This document shows positions 1 through 13,079 of a DNA stretch of 64,000 bases, piece by piece; within the stretch, counting starts at the first letter, position 1, and every line of letters begins with the position of its first letter. This DNA is from Ashinkailepas kermadecensis (Eukaryota > Arthropoda > Thecostraca > Neolepadidae). The stretch covers positions 152,001 through 216,000 of the forward strand of contig JAOTOM010004621.1 of assembly GCA_034440615.1 (NCBI GenBank), given 5' to 3'. The notes under the pieces were generated by a model. That model searched no databases, was not told the DNA's origin, and was given only the letters and a program-made list of their open reading frames with translations. A program made the translations under genes and the position numbers.

Positions 1-150
1 CAACACAAGGACGTCTCGCCTGACCCAGTTGCGACGCCACATGACGCCAGTTGACTCCAACTGAGTGCAGCCGGCAACACAAGGACGTCTCGCCTGACCC
101 AGTTGCGACACCGCATGCCACCCATTAACCCCAATTGAATGCAGCAGTTC
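1..150. repeat. 74-bp tandem repeat, two copies, truncated by window edge
   Basis: The block starting caacacaaggacgtctcgcc at position 1 recurs at position 75, giving a 74-bp period; the second copy decays after about 130. It carries CCAGTTG words (for example gacgccagttgac near 45), which also make up the 45-bp array at 58.2-60.1 kb, so the two could share an origin. That link is inference. The array probably continues to the left of the window. Confidence 0.9.
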
Positions 151-644
151 TGACGCGACCCCATGTCATGTAAGGCACCCAGAAACAATCACGCCAATTG
201 CTTCGAAAGCATGCAGGCGAAGGTGCCGTTTTCGTGTAGGAGTTATGTTGCACATAATACGGGAAACAATAGTAAAAGCGTGCATTTACATGGTAATGCT
301 ACGTTGACCATTAAATGCTTACCACGATCTGTTTCGTGTCGTGACTTTTCGGCGTGTCGACGGTCACCAGTAGTTGACATTGAGGGATAAAGAAACCACG
401 TGCTGTTGAATGGCCGACAGTTCAAATTTGCATTTGCACCTCTGAGCATATACTTACGGAAGTGATCTTGTCATCAGTATGGAATATCTTGGAATTTCTT
501 TACATTACAAGCATTGCCTTGTGACGTACATTTATCACAAGGCAGCCAAAGGTCACCTACGCAAATGTAAAACACATGCTTCCTACCTGTGCTTGTCCTA
601 TAGATTCATCCCCGGTTTAGCACACCCCAGTCATGTGATGCAGG
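151..644. other. no recognisable gene; short hairpin
   Basis: No gene is recognised here. The only structure noted is a small hairpin with perfect 9-nt arms, GCCTTGTGA at 516-524 and TCACAAGGC at 535-543. Open frames are short, overlap on both strands and carry no known motif. Confidence 0.6.
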
Positions 645-3600
645 TCCCTTGGAGTCACACACACAGTACGGCAGTGTCACCTCACAAAGTACGGCAGGAC
701 CCCCCCCACACACACACACAGTACGGCAGCGTCATCTCACACAGTACGGCAGTGTCACCACACACAGTACGGCAGTGTCACCTCACACAGTACGGCAGTG
801 TCACCTCACACAGGACGGCAGTGTCACCTCACACAGTACGGCAGTGTCACCTCACAAAGTACGGCAGGACCCCCCCCAGTACGGCAGCGTCACTCACACA
901 GTACGGGTGTCACCACACACAGTACGGCAGCGTCACCTCACACAGTACGGCAGTGTCACCACACACAGTACGGCAGTGTCACCTCACACAGTACGGCAGC
1001 GTCACCTCACACAGTACGGAAGCGTCACCTCACACAGTACGGCAGTGTCACCTCACACAGTACGGCAGCGTCACCTCACACAGTACGAATGTGTCACCTC
1101 ACACAGTACGGCAGTGTCACCTCACACAGTACGGCAGTGTCACCTCACACAGTACGGCAGTCGTACGGAGCGTCACCTCACACAGTACGGCAGCGTCACC
1201 TCACACAGTACGGCAGGTTCCAGCAGTGTCACCTCACACAGTACGGCAGCGTCACCTCACACAGTACGGCAGTGTCACCTCACACAGTACGGCAGCGTCA
1301 CCTCACACAGTACGGCAGCGTCACCTCACACAGTACGGCAGCGTCACCTCACACAGTACGGCAGCGTCACCTCACACAGTACGGCAGCGTCACCTCACAC
1401 AGTACGGCAGTGTCACCTCACACAGTACGGCAGCGTCACCTCACACAGTACGGCAGTGTCACCTCACACAGTACGGCAGCGTCACCTCACACAGTACGGC
1501 AGTGTCACCTCACACAGTACGGCAGTGTCACCTCACCACACACAGTACGGCAGTGTCACCTCACACAGTACGGCAGTGTCACCTCACACAGTACGGCAGC
1601 GTCACCTCACACAGTACGGCAGTGTCACCTCACACAGTACGGCAGCGTCACCTCACACAGTACGGCAGTGTCACCTCACACAGTACGGCAGTGTCACCTC
1701 ACACAGTACGGCAGTGTCACCTCACACAGTACGGCAGTGTCACCTCACACAGTACGGCAGTGTCACTCACACAGTACGGCAGTGTCACCTCACACAGTAC
1801 GGCAGTGTCACCTCACACAGTACGGCAGTGTCACCTCACACAGTACGGCAGTGTCACCTCACACAGTACGGCAGGCAGTGTCACCTCACACAGTACGGCA
1901 GTGTCACCTCACACAGTACGGCAGTGTCACCTCACATCGCAGTCACAGTACGGCAGTGTCACCTCACACAGTACGGCAGTGTCACCTCACACAGTACGGC
2001 GCAGTAGCGTCACCTCACACAGTACGGCAGCGTCACCTCACACAGTACGGCAGCGTCACCTCACACAGTACGGCAGTGTCACCTCACACAGTACGGCAGT
2101 GTCACCTCACACAGTACGGCAGCGTCACCACAGTACGGCAGTGTCACCCTCACACAGTACGGCAGTGTCACCTCACACAGTACGGCAGCGTCACCTCACA
2201 CAGTACGGCAGTGTCACCTCACACAGTACGGCAGTGTCACCTCACACAGTACGGCAGTGTCACCTCACACAGTACGGCAGTGTCACCTCACACAGTACGG
2301 CAGTGTCACCTCACACAGTACGGCAGTGTCACCTCACACAGTACGGCAGTGTCACCTCACACAGTACGGCAGTGTCACCTCACACAGTACGGCAGTGTCA
2401 CCTCACACAGTACGGCAGTACGGCAGTGTCACCTCACACAGTACGGCAGTGTCACCTCACACAGTACGGCAGTGTCACCTCACACAGTACGGCAGTGTCA
2501 CCTCACACAGTACGGCAGTGTCACCTCACACAGTACGGCAGTGTCACCTCACCCACAGTACGGCAGTGTTACTCACAGTACGGCTCACACAGTACGGCAG
2601 CGTCACCTCACACAGTACGGCAGCGTCACCTCACACAGTACGGCAGTGTCACCTCACACAGTACGGCAGCGTCACCTCACACAGTACGGCAGTGTCACCT
2701 CACACAGTACGGCAGCGTCACCTCACACAGTACGGCAGTGTCACCTCACACAGTACGGCAGTGTCACCTCACTCACAGTACGGCAGCGTTCACAGTACGC
2801 TCACACAGTACGGCAGTGTCACCTCACACAGTACGGCAGCGTCACCTCACACAGTACGGCAGTGTCACCTCACACAGTACGGCAGCGTCACCTCACACAG
2901 TACGGCAGTGTCACCTCACACAGTACGGCAGTGTCAACGGCAGCGTCACCTCACACAGTACGGCAGTGTCACCTCACACAGTACGGCAGTGTCACCTCAC
3001 ACAGTACGGCAGTGTCACCTCACACAGTACGGCAGTGTCACCTCACACAGTACGGCAGCGTCACCTCACACAGTACGGCAGTGTCACCTCACACAGTACG
3101 GCAGTGTCACCTCACACAGTACGGCAGTGTCACCTCACACAGTACGGCAGTGTCACCTCACACAGTACGGCAGTGTCACCTCACACAGTACGGCAGTGTC
3201 ACCTCACACAGTACGGCAGTGTCACCTCACACAGTACGGCAGTGTCACCTCACACAGTACGGCAGCGTCACCTCACACAGTACGGCAGCGTCACCTCACA
3301 CAGTACGGCAGTGTTTCCTCACACAGTACGGCAGTGTTGCCTCACACAGTACGGCAGTGTCACCTCACACAGTACGGCAGTGTCACCTCACACAGTACGG
3401 CAGCGTCACCTCACACAGTACGGCAGTGTCACCTCACACAGTACGGCAGTGTCACCTCACACAGTACGGCAGCGTAACCTCACACAGTACGGCAGTGTTG
3501 CCTCACACAGTACGGCAGCGTCACCTACAGTACGGCAGCGTCACACAGTACGGCAGCGTCACCTCACACAGTACGGCAGCGTCACCTCACACAGTACGGC

Positions 3601-6600
3601 AGCGTCACCTCACACAGTACGGCAGTGTCACCTCAGTACGGCAGTGTCACCTCACACATACAGTACGGCAGCGTCACACAGTACGTCACACAGTACGGCA
3701 GCGTCACCTCACACAGTACGGCAGCGTCACCTCACACAGTACGGCAGTGTCACCTCACACAGTACGGCAGTGTTACTAAAGTACGGCAGCGTCACCTCAC
3801 ACAGTACGGCAGTGTCGCATCCTCACACAGTACGGCAGGTCGGCAGCGTCACCTCACACAGTACGGCAGCGTCACCTCACACAGTACGGCAGCGTCACCT
3901 CACACAGTACGGCAGTGTCACCTCACACAGTACGGCAGTGTCACCTCACACAGTACGGCAGTGTCACCTCACACAGTACGGCAGTGTCACCTCACACAGT
4001 ACGGCAGTGTCACCTCACACAGTACGGCAGTGTCACCTCACACAGTACGGCAGTGTCACCTCACACAGTACGGCAGTGTCACCTCACACAGTACGGCAGT
4101 GTCACCTCACACAGTACGGCAGTGTTCACACAGTACGGCAGTGTCACCCACACAGTACGGCAGTGTCACCTCACACAGTACGGCAGTGTCACCTCACACA
4201 GTACGGCAGTGTCACCTCACACAGTACGGCAGTGTCACCTCACACAGTACGGCAGCGTCACCTCACACAGTACGGCAGTGTCACCTCACACAGTACGGCA
4301 GTGTCACCTCACACAGTACGGCAGTGTCACCTCACACAGTACGGCAGTGTCACCTCACACAGTACGGCAGCGTCACCTCACACAGTACGGCAGCGTCACC
4401 TCACACAGTACGGCAGCGTCACCTCACACAGTACGGCAGTGTCACCTCACACAGTACGGCAGCGTCACCTCACACAGTACGGCAGTGTCACCTCACACAG
4501 TACGGCAGCGTCACCTCACACAGTACGGCAGCGTCACCTCACACAGTACGGCAGCGTCACCTCACACAGTACGGCAGTGTCACCTCACACAGTACGGCAG
4601 TGTCACCTCACACAGTACGGCAGTGTCACCTCACACAGTACGGCAGTGTCCCCTCACCTCACAGTACGGCAGTGTCACCTCACACAGTACGGCAGCGTCA
4701 CCTCACACAGTACGGCAGTGTCACCTCACACAGTACGGCAGTGTCACCTCACACAGTACGGCAGTGTCACCTCACACAGTACGGCAGTGTCACCTCACAC
4801 AGTACGGCAGCGTCACCTCACACAGTACGGCAGTGTCACCTCACAGTACGGCAGTGTCACCTCACACAGTACGGCAGTGTCACCTCACACAGTACGGCAG
4901 TGTCACCTCACACAGTACGGCAGTCCGTACGGCAGTGTCACCTCACACAGTACGGCAGTGTCACCTCACACAGTACGGCAGTGTCACCTCACACAGTACG
5001 GCAGTGTCACCTCACACAGTACGGCAGTGTGTCACCTCACACAGTACGGCAGTGTCACCTCACACAGTACGGCAGTGTCACCTCACACAGTACGGCAGCG
5101 TCACCTCACACAGTACGGCAGTGTCACCTCACACAGTACGGCAGTGTCACCTCACACAGTACGGCAGTGTCACCTCACACAGTACGGCAGTGTTGCCTCA
5201 CACAGTACGGCAGCGTCACCTCACACAGTACGGCAGCGTCACCTCACACAGTACGGCAGCGTCACCTCACACAGTACGGCAGCGTCACCTCACACAGTAC
5301 GGCAGTGTCACTTCACAATACGGCTCACCTCACACAGTACGGCAGCGTCACCTCACACAGTACGGCAGTGCGTCACCTCACACAGTACGGCAGTGTCACC
5401 TCACACAGTACGGCAGTGTCACCTCACACAGTACGGCAGCGTCACCTCACACAGTACGGCAGCGTCACCTCACACAGTACGGCAGTGTCACCTCACACAG
5501 TACGGCATGTGTCACCTCACACAGTACGGCGGTTCTCAGTACGGCAGTGTCACCTCACACAGTACGGCAGTGTCACCTCACACAGTACGGCAGCGTCACC
5601 TCACACAGTACGGCAGCGTCACCTCACATAGTACGAATGTGTCACCTCACACAGTACGGCAGTGTCACCTCACACAGTACGGCAGTGTTACCTCACACAG
5701 TACGGCAGTGTACGGCATTCACCTCACACAGTACGGCAGCGTCACCTCACACAGTACGGCAGTGTCACCTCACACAGTACGGCAGTGTCACCTCACACAG
5801 TACGGCAGTGTCACCTCACACAGTACGGCAGTGTCACCTCACACAGTACGGCAGTGTCACCTCACACAGTACGGCAGTGTCACCTCACACAGTACGGCAG
5901 TGTCACCTCACCCACAGTACGGCAGTGTCACCTCACACAGTACGGCAGTGTCACCTCACACAGTACGGCAGTGTCACCTCACACAGTACGGCAGTGTCAC
6001 CTCACACAGTACGGCAGTGTCACCTCACACAGTACGGCAGTGTCACCTCACACAGTACGGCAGTGTCACCTCACACAGTACGGCAGTGTCACCTCACACA
6101 GTACGGCAGTGTCACCTCACACAGTACGGCAGTGTCACCTCACACAGTACGGCAGTGTCACCTCACACAGTACGGCAGTGTCACCTCACACAGTACGGCA
6201 GCGTCACCACACAGTACGGCAGCGTCACCTCACACAGTACGGCAGCGTCACCTCACACAGTACGGCAGTGTCACCTCACACAGTACGGCAGTGTCACCTC
6301 ACACAGTACGGCAGTGTCACCTCACACAGTACGGCAGCGTCACCTCACACAGTACGGCAGTGTCACCTCACACAGTACGGCAGTGTCACCTCACACAGTA
6401 CGGAAGCGTCACCTCACACAGTACGGCAGTGTCACCTCACACAGTACGGCAGTGTCACCAGTCCTCACACAGTACGGCAGTGTCACCTCACACAGTACGG
6501 CAGTGTCACCTCACACAGTACGGCAGTGTCACCTCACACAGTACGGCAGCGTCACCTCACACAGTACGGCAGCGTCACCTCACACAGTACGGCAGTGTCA

Positions 6601-7378
6601 CCTCACACAGTACGGCAGTGTCACCTCACACAGTACGGCAGTGTCACCTCACACAGTACGGCAGTGTCACCTCACACAGTACGGCAGTGTCACCTCACAC
6701 AGTACGGCAGTGTCACCTCACACAGTACGGCAGGTCAGTGTCCTCACACAGTACGGCAGCGTCACCTCACACAGTACGGCAGTGTCACCTCACACAGTAC
6801 GGCAGTGTCACCCCTCACACAGTACGGCAGCGTCACCTCACACAGTACGGCAGTGTTCCTCACACAGTACGGCAGTGTCTCACACAGTACGGCAGTGTCA
6901 CCTCACACAGTACGGCAGTGTTGCCTCACACAGTACGGCAGCGTCACCTCACACAGTACGGCAGCGTCACCTCACACAGTACGGCAGTGTCACCTCACAC
7001 AGTACGGCAGTGTCACCTCACACAGTACGGCAGCGTCACCTCACACAGTACGGCAGTGTCACCTCACACAGTACGGCAGTGTCACCTCACACAGTACGGC
7101 AGCGTCACCTCACACAGTACGGCAGCGTCACCTCACACAGTACGGCAGTGTCACCTCACACAGTACGGCAGCGTCACCTCACACAGTACGGCAGCGTCAA
7201 CCTCACACAGTACGGCAGCGTCACTCACTCACACAGTACGGCAGCGTCACCTCACACAGTACGGCAGCGTGTCACACATACCTCACACAGTACGGCAGTG
7301 TCACCTCACACAGTACGGCAGTGTCACCTCACACAGTACGGCAGCGTCACCTCACACAGTACGGCAGCGTCACCTCAC
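645..7378. repeat. 23-bp minisatellite array of about 6.7 kb
   Basis: About 290 tandem copies of a 23-bp unit built from GTCACCTCACACAG followed by TACGGCAGT. The main variant site is cagTgtcacc versus cagCgtcacc, a TpG/CpG difference, and the two forms are interspersed through the array. Rarer variants recur at distant points: tacgaatgtgtcacc near 1084 and 5631, cggaagcg near 1018 and 6404, and gtgttgcctcac near 3337, 3499, 5192 and 6921. Small deletions and partial units are common and shift the frame. The unit lacks stop codons in all three forward frames, so forward open frames of up to 2439 codons appear; 23 is not a multiple of 3, so these are artefacts and not genes. The array begins irregularly (C runs and CA runs at 645-730) and ends sharply near 7378. 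Confidence 0.98.
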
Positions 7379-7419
7379 CTCCGCTTGACGCCGGCCGGAG
7401 GTCGCAGGTACTTTGGCCG

Positions 7420-7760
7420 CACCGTCTGCGGCCCGCCCAGTGGCACCACCCACAGCGACACGCCCGGGTTCTGTGTGCCGGCCTGCAACAACAGCGGTCA
7501 TCAGCACCGTCTGCGGCCCGCCCAGTGGCACCACCCACAGCGACACGCCCGGGTTCTGTGTGCCGGCCTGCAACAACAGCGGTCAACGGCACCGTCTGCG
7601 GCCCGCCAAGTGGCACCACCCACAGCGACACGCCCGGGTTCTGTGTGCCGGCCTGCAACAACAGCGGTCATCAGCACCGTCTGCGGCCCGCCCAGTGGCA
7701 CCACCCACAGCGACACGCCCGGGTTTTGTGTGCCGGCCTGCAACAACAGAGGTCATCAGC
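7420..7760. repeat. 85-bp tandem repeat, four copies
   Basis: Copies begin with accgtctgcggcccgcc at 7421, 7506, 7591 and 7676, an exact 85-bp period with few differences (cccag/ccaag, gggttc/gggttt). The unit is GC-rich. One frame reads like a small Cys-containing peptide, but the period is not a multiple of 3, so the frame changes in each copy and coding is unlikely. It follows the 23-bp array within about 40 bp. Confidence 0.97.
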
Positions 7761-7804
7761 ACCTTGATGACGGGCCTGATTGGGCGCGTGGTCGATAGCG
7801 GCCC

Positions 7805-8085
7805 GCGCCGACGGGTAGGTCACGGTGCTGGGGCAGATCAGGTGCCCCGGCGGGTAGGTGGCGGATGCTGTGGTGGGTCAAGTGCTGTCGGAGGGTAGGT
7901 GGCGGGTGCTGCGGTGCGTCAGGTTCCCCGGCGGGTAGGTGGCGGGTGCTGCGGTGCGTCAGGTTCCCCGGCGGGTAGGTGGCGGGTGCTGTGGTGCGTC
8001 AGGTTCCCCGGCGGGTAGGTGGCAGGTACTGTGGTGCGTCAGGTTCCCCGGCGGGTAGGTGGCGGGTGCTGGGATGGGCCAGGTG
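7805..8085. repeat. 40-bp minisatellite, about seven copies
   Basis: The word gggtaggt falls at 7813, 7852, 7893, 7933, 7973, 8013 and 8053, a period of 39-41 bp settling at exactly 40. The unit is G-rich on the plus strand (gcgggtaggtggcgggtgct), which gives closely spaced GGG runs. The outer copies are the most diverged and the centre is homogeneous. Confidence 0.96.
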
Positions 8086-10250
8086 CCGCCGATTGGCTGG
8101 CAGCGCTGGTCATCAGGGACTGTTGATGAGAGTCCGAATTCGAGGCGTCGCTGCCGGTCAGGGTGCGGCGGCTACAGGGCGAGACTCGACTACAACCCGG
8201 GCGACTGGTGAATGAGACTTAAGAGAAGAGGAACAGCACTCCCTGCCGGTGGCCACCGACATTACGCAACAATTTGTTCGTAAGGTAGCGAAATACGCAC
8301 TCTCTTCATTGACTATTGCATATTCAGCCGTCAGGGGCGGAACCAGGAATCTTCATAGCGGGGAGGGTGATGAGGGTGCTGGTGGGATGGGGGGAGGAGG
8401 CCACATTTAAACTGCTTGCAAAATCACAAAATTAAATCTTCAATGAAATTACAAAATGCGAGAAAAAAATCTGGGGTAGGAGGTGGAAGGAGGGGGAGGG
8501 GGGTAGAGCCTCCTTATTTTTTTTTCGTGAGCGACAAACCTCAGTATTTATTGATCTTCGAACAATCAATGTCATCTTATCCATGATGCCGTAAAATACA
8601 ACACTACTCACCTATATTGCTCTATATCCGATTCACCTATATACCTATCCCTGTTCTAAGCACAGTTCGGTTAAAATTTCCCTGAACGAAAGCGACAAAA
8701 CCTTAAGAGATGATCACAACTGAAATTGCCCAGGGGGATATGTAATCAGGCCAGAACCTAGCAAGCTGAAATACCCGACTGGTAAAGAATGAAAATAGAT
8801 GTTCGCGATTGCGATTTTAGGGCACGTATTGCACGTTATGACCATCTCAAAGGCAGCTTTATGGCCCGTTCGCTCCAGTTGATTTGCATGGTATCTGCGG
8901 TTAGGCTGTTTTCGGCCTCTCTCGCAGCCAAAATGTTATCATGCAGTGGCCATCCGTATAGGCGAACAGCATAAATCCGGAGCTCGCAGACTGTAGCCTC
9001 AGCACCACGACTTGCCATGCCTGGCAATCCACCACTTTATGGCTGAATGGGCAACAGCACAAATAAGCCAGACCACCGCTGAGAGAATTGCCTCTGCGAG
9101 CGTTACCATGTCTGCCGGATTCCCCATACATTTACAAACAGCCCTGGCAAAGTTTATTGCAGGAAGAGCTGTTCCATTTGGAAGTATGGAAGCGCGATGT
9201 CGGGCGATGTGGCGAAAACACGAAACCGCCAAGACAGGATGCAGCACATGGTTGCTATTTTGCGCTCACTTTCAATGTCCAGCGCAATTGCCAATAAGTC
9301 ACTAACTGCTACAGCTGCTTAGTGTTTCTTCACTCGTTCATTTACCACAAGGCCTGCTTAATATACCATTGCAAGGCACTTACAGAGGCGCTGGACGAAC
9401 GAGGATAAGTGCTAAAAGCGCGAGCGAAGTTGATTTTCTGTGAATATCAGTCATAACTCATTGACGTTTGTGTTTGTGAAGCGGTTATGCGACATTATGT
9501 CAAATGCATTTATGTTTTCAATGCTTATGAAACGACGCTGTGGTGGTGCACGCTCAGTCCTCTGTGTCTATTCCCAATACACTGTAAGATCACGGTCTCT
9601 CTGTATTCATTATGCACAGTCTGGCTACACACGCTGTGCGACACGCGCACAACAGACGCGCCTTCAGGCTTGGAAGCAAGGCTGGTGTGACATCGGATGC
9701 GATGCATCCATCAACTTGTATTGCTAAAAGCAGAAATAGTAGGAGGGAATCGAAGAAACGAACAACTGGAATGATTATCTGCTCGTTGTTGACATTCCGC
9801 GCTGTAAATCAATTGAGCAATTATTTGGCAGTCGATCCATTTTGTTCACAAAAATCTCACCGATGCTGTAGTTGCCTCCTAAATCTAACCGTATTCTTTC
9901 ATTTTGAACGTGTCTTTCCAGGTATTGATATTTATATATTCTACACGATAGCGGGAGGAACCTTCTGAGGAATTTTGAAATATCGAAGTATGGTGTGAAA
10001 GCGCTCCCGCGCACTTTTTAATTGTCATTTTGTGCCCAATTACGACTTGTGGTTTTTCAGTCTTGTGCTGCAAAATCCACCACGAAAAATAATATTGGAT
10101 TAATCTGTGCAAAGAGCTGTCCAATTGGTTCCAACTGTAGAGAAGTGCTCCATCTGAGGACCCTAGGCTTCTGTGGCTCGAGTGACGTCTAGGCAAACCA
10201 CGTCTGGACCGCGTATACTTGGTTCGAAAGAACTGCTACAACTCTATTCT
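8086..10250. other. no recognisable gene; one G-rich MITE-like patch
   Basis: No conserved protein, RNA gene or array was recognised. At 8333-8525 there is a patch opening with ggggcggaaccaggaatctt, followed by G-rich runs and an AT-rich core, reminiscent of the GGCGGATCCAG-type repeats at 45.2-45.9 kb; relatedness is a guess. Open frames of 60-118 codons overlap on both strands and carry no motif. Confidence 0.5.
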
Positions 10251-11033
10251 ATAAGTTCACTCTATTATCTGGACTTTCAAACAGCAAATGGCGGAAGCCC
10301 GGTACACGAAGTGTACCCAGCTGCCAAAGTGACTCTCGGTTCAGAGCAGTGACAGTGCACCCTTGCCGACATCTCCTCAGCGACTCCCTAAGCGCTTGGG
10401 GCTTCCACACCTCACTGACCGGCGGCCGTATCAGATAACCCGCCACACCCGGCGGAAGTCACGAGGGGCAGTCGGCCGGCCATCGGCCGCCCGTGGACGC
10501 CGGCTCAGCAGCTGAGCGCGCCAGCAGCTCAGCTGCTACCAGCTACTGCCATGCCGGCTCAGCAGCTCAGCAGCTACCAGCTACTGCCATCTCGCGGGAC
10601 AGCGGCGGGCTAGTCCGAACGCATACAGTTATGACTTGGCTACTTAATTGATGTTAAAACTTCTGCTTAAAGCCAAATTCGCTATACGATAGACACCACG
10701 ATGCAATGCTCTTTTCTACTGGTTCTTTTTATAGATGGCTTGTTTTCGCAAACCGAAATTCCCCTTTGTTACACGTGTTGAAAACTTGATTCCCTCAGCT
10801 GTCGGTTTACGACGTCTAGCTCAATACGCATATGGACTGGAAGCATCTTCCTAGTCCTGCAAGGTGGAAATCGTGAATTCACAAAGAATAACGGAAAGTC
10901 ACCGCAAAATACTACACCATACATACCACGAAATATGAAAGAGTAGCGTAGCCACGATTTCATCCAGGGGCGGTCATCTGAAGAGGGCCCCTCCCTACTT
11001 CGACCCACTTTTCTAAAACTGGTAGGATTTTGG

Positions 11034-11035
<2 letters not shown>
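10251..11035. other. no gene; short local duplication
   Basis: At 10510-10590 a roughly 45-bp segment is duplicated in tandem: agctaccagctactgccat words follow cagcagctcag words twice. Elsewhere nothing coding was recognised. It ends at the long TA tract. Confidence 0.5.
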
Positions 11036-11325
<290 letters not shown>

Positions 11326-11504
11326 GATATATATGTATATGTATACCCATATTTCAAATTGCACTGCGCTGGACGCAAAAGACGTCTTTCAAAGTGGCAC
11401 TGCGCTGGACGGCTGATGAGCGTCGACTCGCGGCAGCCGCTGGGCAATCGGCTCCAGTTAGCGCTGGCGCTGGCGGCGTTGGCGTCGCCCTCTAGGGCGG
11501 CCAT
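11326..11504. other. GC-rich flank of the following array
   Basis: A moderately GC-rich segment with a short internal duplication: tgcactgcgctggacg at about 11360 and again tggcactgcgctggacgg at about 11396, roughly 36 bp apart. Nothing else was recognised. Confidence 0.5.
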
Positions 11505-12220
11505 TGGACATGCCGCAGACGTCCTCCAGCACGGCCGTGAACACGCCGCAGACGTCCTCCAGCACGGCCGTGAACACGCCCCAACATGTCCTCCAGACGG
11601 CCGTGACACACGCCGCAGACGTCCTCCAGCGCGGCCGTGACACACGCCCCAACATGTCCTCCAGCACGGCCGTGAACACACGCCGCAGCACGTCCTCCAG
11701 CACGGCCGTGAACACACGCCCCAACATGTCCTCCAGCACGGCGTGCATACGCCGCGCGTTCCGCACGGCCGTGCACACACGCCGCGCACGTCCTCCAGGC
11801 GGCCGTGCCCGCCCAACCGTCTCCAGCACGGCCGTGAACACGCCGCAGACGTCCTCCGCACGGCCGTGACACACACGCCGCAGACGTCTCGCGCGGCCGT
11901 CACACGCCGCAGCACGTCCTCCAGCGCGGCCGTACACACGCCGCAGCGTCCTCCAGCGCGGCCGTACACACGCCGCAGCACGTCCTCCAGCGCGGCCGTG
12001 ACACGCCGCAGCACGTCCTCAGGCGGCCGTGACACACGCCGCAGCACGTCCTCCAGCACGGCCGTGACACACACGCCCCAACATGTCCTCCAGCACGGCC
12101 GTGACACACACGCCGCAGCACGTCCTCCAGCACGGCCGTGACACACACGCCGCAGCACGTCCTCCAGCGCGGCCGTGACACACACGCCGCAGCACGTCCT
12201 CCAGCGCGGCCGTGACACAC
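11505..12220. repeat. GC-rich 33-37-bp minisatellite
   Basis: About twenty copies of a unit with the words gtcctccagcacggccgtga and acacgccgcagac. Unit length varies between about 33 and 37 bp because of small CA-type insertions (gacac, gacacac) and deletions. Two sub-variants alternate: cgccgcag and cgccccaacat, and also cagcacggcc versus cagcgcggcc. Several copies in the centre (11740-11900) are truncated. Both strands are open over long stretches because of composition. Confidence 0.96.
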
Positions 12221-12635
12221 TCGTCGCGCCGCTGCTGCAGCTGCTGCTGCTCCAGCAGCATCTCCTTCTGCTGCGCCATGGGTGCTGCAAGGCGCTCCAT
12301 TATCGTTTTTCGAGTTGATGACTGGCGTTCACGGAAATGCTGTATCGCCGACCACGCTATGTTGTGATCGATCACTAACGATCGCGGCCGACGGAACCTT
12401 TGTGTTGGTCGCAATTTGAACACACACGAACTGGCGGCTCGGCCTGACCCGACCGAGATCGACCTGCGGCCGCCTCGCGGCGCTCAGTTACAACTCTGCC
12501 ATCTAGCGACGGCGGGAGGAACAGTATCCTCACACAAACTACATTCCCGTGCCTGCATCCCAGGTGTCTCTCTTGCCTCTTGGCCTGGCCAGCTGGTAGC
12601 CAATGCCGTGCCTACCGCCCGCCTGCCAGACGACG
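12221..12635 (-). other. possible coding remnant (Gln-rich coiled coil) abutting the minisatellite
   Basis: On the minus strand an open frame starts at 12423 and runs without a stop into the minisatellite. Residues from about 43 read MERLAAPMAQQKEMLL followed by a Gln/Leu-rich stretch and [14 protein letters not shown], where the last part is already the first minisatellite unit. The Gln/Leu/Glu pattern looks like a short coiled coil, as seen in retroelement gag proteins and many host proteins; I cannot name it. The minisatellite may have grown out of a coding segment. The flank 12424-12635 is GC-rich and otherwise unremarkable. Confidence 0.3.
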
Positions 12636-12965
12636 GTCAGCGTCCAGTAGTCAGGGTCCAGTAGTCAGAGTCCAGTAGTCGGAGTCCAATAGCCAATGTC
12701 CAGTAGTCAGCGTCCAGTAGTCACAGTCCAGTAGCCAGAGTCCAGTAGTCAGAGTCCAGTAGTCAGAGTCCAGTAGTCAGAGTCCAGTAGTCAGAGTCCA
12801 GTAGTCAGAGTCCAATAGTCAATGTCCAGTAGTCAATGTCCAGTAGTCAGAGTCCAGAAGTCAGTGTACATTAGTCAGTACCCAGTAATCAATGTCCAGT
12901 AGTCAGTGTCCCTTAGTCATTACCCAGTAGTCAGTGTCGAGTAGTCACTGTCCAGTAGTCAATGG
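12636..12965. repeat. 14-bp minisatellite
   Basis: About 23 copies of the 14-bp unit gtccagtagtcaga, with divergence rising toward the right end (ccattagtcagt, cttagtcatt). Variants at the final bases (caga, cagc, caat, cagg) are scattered without clear order. Open frames across it are artefacts. Confidence 0.97.
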
Positions 12966-13079
12966 CATCAGTCAGTGTGGCAGACGCTACTACCCACTGG
13001 GTGCCGTCGATAAGTGCCGGCCGGGCGGGCAGGCTCGCCACCCTCGGGGCGGTCGATGCCCAAGTCCCCAGCGGCGGTC

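Noticed and set aside
645..7378. CRISPR-like array (short regular repeats)
   Set aside because: Units are directly adjacent with no unique spacers; the host is a eukaryote.
479..7798. Open frame of 2439 codons and its overlapping forward frames
   Set aside because: The 23-bp unit has no stop codon in any forward frame and is not a multiple of 3; frames are only a product of the repeat.
7413..7898. Small Cys-containing protein in the 85-bp repeat (TVCGPPSG, FCVPACNN)
   Set aside because: The 85-bp period changes the frame in each copy, so the pattern is not maintained as a protein.
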